A DNA stretch of 35,880 nucleotides from Lawsonibacter sp. (lineage in GTDB: Bacteria > Bacillota > Clostridia > Oscillospirales > Oscillospiraceae), in contig JAAWCR010000058.1 of the NCBI GenBank assembly GCA_022793355.1, positions 1 through 35,880 on the forward strand, in the 5' to 3' direction. Positions 33,809 to 35,880 of this stretch are shown here, one piece after another. Positions within the stretch are counted from its first letter, which is position 1, and the number at the start of each line of letters is the position of its first letter. The notes below the pieces were generated by a model. It saw only the letters and a program-made list of their open reading frames with translations. It ran no database searches and had not been told where the DNA came from. The position numbers were made by a program, and so were the translations under genes.

Positions 33809-35431
33809 ATGACCAAAACGCCGCGCGCAGCCCCCCTGCTTCCGCTGCTTCTGCTGTTTTGCCTGTTTGGCCTGACCTCTTGCCAGCAGGAAAACATGGA
33901 GCCGCCCCAAGAGCCGCCCCAGCCCCTTGCCCTCACCATGAGCCTGCAATACTACGACAAGCTGGGCAACTACCTGGAGGTGCCCACCCTCTCCGGAGGA
34001 GAACCGACGGAGGACCTGGCCCTTATCAGCCAGGAGCTGGACAGCTACGCCCAGGAGCTGCAAGCCAGGGTGGACGCGCTGAACACCTCCAACGAGCCGG
34101 GTTTTTTGCGCTGCCTGTGCCTCCCTGTCTCCGGGGAGCGGTATCTCAGCCTGGCGCTCTTTGAATACAGCGAACAGGCGGACAACCTCCTCACCGAGGG
34201 GCCGGCGCTGCACTCCTGGGTCTACGACCAGGAGGAGGGGCGGCTGGTAACGGAGGACGAGGCCCTCGCCATGGCCGAAACCACCTTGGATGAAATTTTT
34301 AAGCAAATACTCCGCCAGCACACATCCCCTCCCCGGTCGCCGGAGGAGCTGGATCTGCTGGGCTTCCTGCTAAGCAAGGAAGGAACGCCTACTTTCTTTC
34401 TCAATGCCTGGGTTCCGGTGACGGATGGGCAATTCTCCTATCTGTACACCTGGTCCCAGGGGGAACTGACGAGGTTATACACCTACGACCTGCCCTTCTT
34501 CTCCCTGAATCTGGACAGGTTTGACCCGCCCCTGTACCACCAGTGGTACTCCGACTGGAACAGCCAGCCCCCAGGGGGCTTTGACGACCCGCCCTTCAAT
34601 GAGTACACCATCCCCAAGCTGCTGGCCGAAGAGGCGATGGGCCTTCAAAGCACTTGGCACCCGGCTCCAGAGGTCCTGGCCCGTCACACCGCCGGGCCGT
34701 ACACCCTGCTGCTCATTCTTCAGGACAGCGGCGTCCATGTGGGCGGCTTTGGCAACCTGGCCCTGGGGGTGTGGGACAGCCGCGACCAGACCAACGGTGA
34801 CCTCTGGACCCTGGGCGGGGACTACGGGCTCTGCGCCTCCTGGGAGGAGGATGGGGCTTATTATCTGCTGTGCGCCAACACCAGCGCCGGCTCGGGCTGG
34901 GAGAGCAGCTCCGGGACCGGCTGGTTCCGGTTCGACGAAACCGGCCTGGAACAGCTCACCACCCTGCCCGATCTCGCTCGGGAGGCCCTGCCGGAGCTGC
35001 CTGATGACGCGCAGCTTTTCGACGATACATACGAGTACGACTGGCATGATGACCACAAAATTCTCCCCGTCCCCGGCGGTATGGAGCTGTACACCCGGAA
35101 CGAGGACTACAACGCGGCCCGCCCTGGTACTCGCCAGTGGGACTACACCGGCTTTGTCCCCCTCTCCCGGAATGCGGCGGAGTACGCTCCGGCGGCTCAA
35201 TTCCTCCGGGAGCGGCTGTGGGCCCGGGAACTGGAAGGGGACGACTACGCATCCTTTTTCGGCCCCTACCTGCACATCTCAGAGGTTTCCGCCGTCGAAA
35301 ACGGCTGGCGGTTTGGGATTGTGAACCGGGACTGGGACAGCAACGGCTTTCCGTCTCAGTTCACCCTCACCGTTACCCAAAGCGGGCAGGGCTGGACCAT
35401 ATTGGAGGATATTCCCGTCTCCGGCAACTGA
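33809..35431 (+). CDS. Putative lipoprotein of unknown function
   Basis: Signal peptide and lipobox LLPLLLLFCLFGLTSC; 540 aa; RBS agaaagga upstream. Confidence 0.8.
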   Translation: MTKTPRAAPLLPLLLLFCLFGLTSCQQENMEPPQEPPQPLALTMSLQYYDKLGNYLEVPTLSGGEPTEDLALISQELDSYAQELQARVDALNTSNEPGFLRCLCLPVSGERYLSLALFEYSEQADNLLTEGPALHSWVYDQEEGRLVTEDEALAMAETTLDEIFKQILRQHTSPPRSPEELDLLGFLLSKEGTPTFFLNAWVPVTDGQFSYLYTWSQGELTRLYTYDLPFFSLNLDRFDPPLYHQWYSDWNSQPPGGFDDPPFNEYTIPKLLAEEAMGLQSTWHPAPEVLARHTAGPYTLLLILQDSGVHVGGFGNLALGVWDSRDQTNGDLWTLGGDYGLCASWEEDGAYYLLCANTSAGSGWESSSGTGWFRFDETGLEQLTTLPDLAREALPELPDDAQLFDDTYEYDWHDDHKILPVPGGMELYTRNEDYNAARPGTRQWDYTGFVPLSRNAAEYAPAAQFLRERLWARELEGDDYASFFGPYLHISEVSAVENGWRFGIVNRDWDSNGFPSQFTLTVTQSGQGWTILEDIPVSGN

Positions 35432-35453
35432 CCCAAAAATTTCCCATCCCCTC

Positions 35454-35482
35454 TTGCGTTCCCGGGCAAAAGCGGTTATACT
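35454..35482 (+). promoter_or_regulatory. Promoter upstream of hbd
   Basis: TTGCGT-17 nt-TATACT. Confidence 0.55.
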
Positions 35483-35563
35483 GGTGTGCAAGAGAGCGGG
35501 GCCGGGAAACCGGCCAGTCCCGCCGGCGAGGCCGGCAATCACATATTTAGGAGGAATACAAGT

Positions 35564-35880
35564 ATGAAAGTAGCGATTTTCGGCGCCGGCACCATGGGCA
35601 GCGGCATTGCCCAGGTCTTTGCGGCCAAGGGCCACACCGCCCTGATGTACGCCAGCAGCGTGGCTTCCGCCCAGCGGCACAAGGACAATCTGGACAAATC
35701 CCTTCAGAAGCGGGTGGACAAGGGCAAGATGGACCAGGCCGCCAAGGACGCCCTGATGGCCAACGTGCTGGTGGAGGAGAAGTCCGCCGCAGCTGATGCC
35801 GACCTGATTATCGAGTGCGTCAAGGAGGACATGGTCACCAAGAAGGAGCTGCTGGGCGAGCTGGACGCTATGTGCAAAGA
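35564..35880 (+). CDS. hbd: 3-hydroxybutyryl-CoA dehydrogenase, N-terminal part (runs off the window)
   Basis: MKVAIFGAGTMGSGIAQVFAAKGH Rossmann motif; RBS aggagg upstream. Confidence 0.88.
   Translation, partial: MKVAIFGAGTMGSGIAQVFAAKGHTALMYASSVASAQRHKDNLDKSLQKRVDKGKMDQAAKDALMANVLVEEKSAAADADLIIECVKEDMVTKKELLGELDAMCK

Noticed and set aside
1-35880. tRNA, rRNA, CRISPR arrays, prophage or secretion-system genes
   Set aside because: Looked for but saw no convincing examples by eye; a tRNAscan/Rfam run would be needed for certainty

Overview
Window of a GC-rich Clostridia-like (probably Oscillospiraceae-type; inferred from protein flavour only) chromosome, mostly ordinary housekeeping genes. 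In order: end of an Fe3+/PotA-type ABC transporter, D-lyxose ketol-isomerase, a decayed AT-richer segment with a RhuM-like relic (~2.7-4.2 kb), LysR/M20 peptidase/membrane transporter/DUF554 cluster, XRE regulator, pantothenate/CoA cluster (coaX, ECF S-component, coaBC), MarR-MATE, LytTR-DUF3021, rubrerythrin, purA, S41 protease with SLH-like repeats, two CobW-type GTPases, an NSS transporter, a radical-SAM/TIGR03915-type DNA-metabolism pair, an MFS efflux gene, nrdR, gluQ, a zincin, an interrupted U32 peptidase, mltG, a tiny Cys-rich membrane protein, 5-FCL, DJ-1/PfpI, a WecB/TagA glycosyltransferase, a lipoprotein, and the start of hbd. The most interesting signals are in the gaps: (1) an unannotated candidate type I toxin-antitoxin locus at 22713-22993 (25-aa hydrophobic ORF with its Shine-Dalgarno in a hairpin, opposed by a consensus promoter driving a ~100-nt structured antisense RNA); (2) a 12-aa leader peptide plus SD-sequestering stem-loops upstream of an MFS efflux gene (25200-25416); (3) a foldback (MITE-like) element at 12081-12168 that supplies the coaBC stop codon, with a second 32-nt copy at 2632-2663; (4) several promoter-embedded palindromes, including a WalR-like triple repeat and a MarR double operator. 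All calls are by eye; no searches or folding were run.
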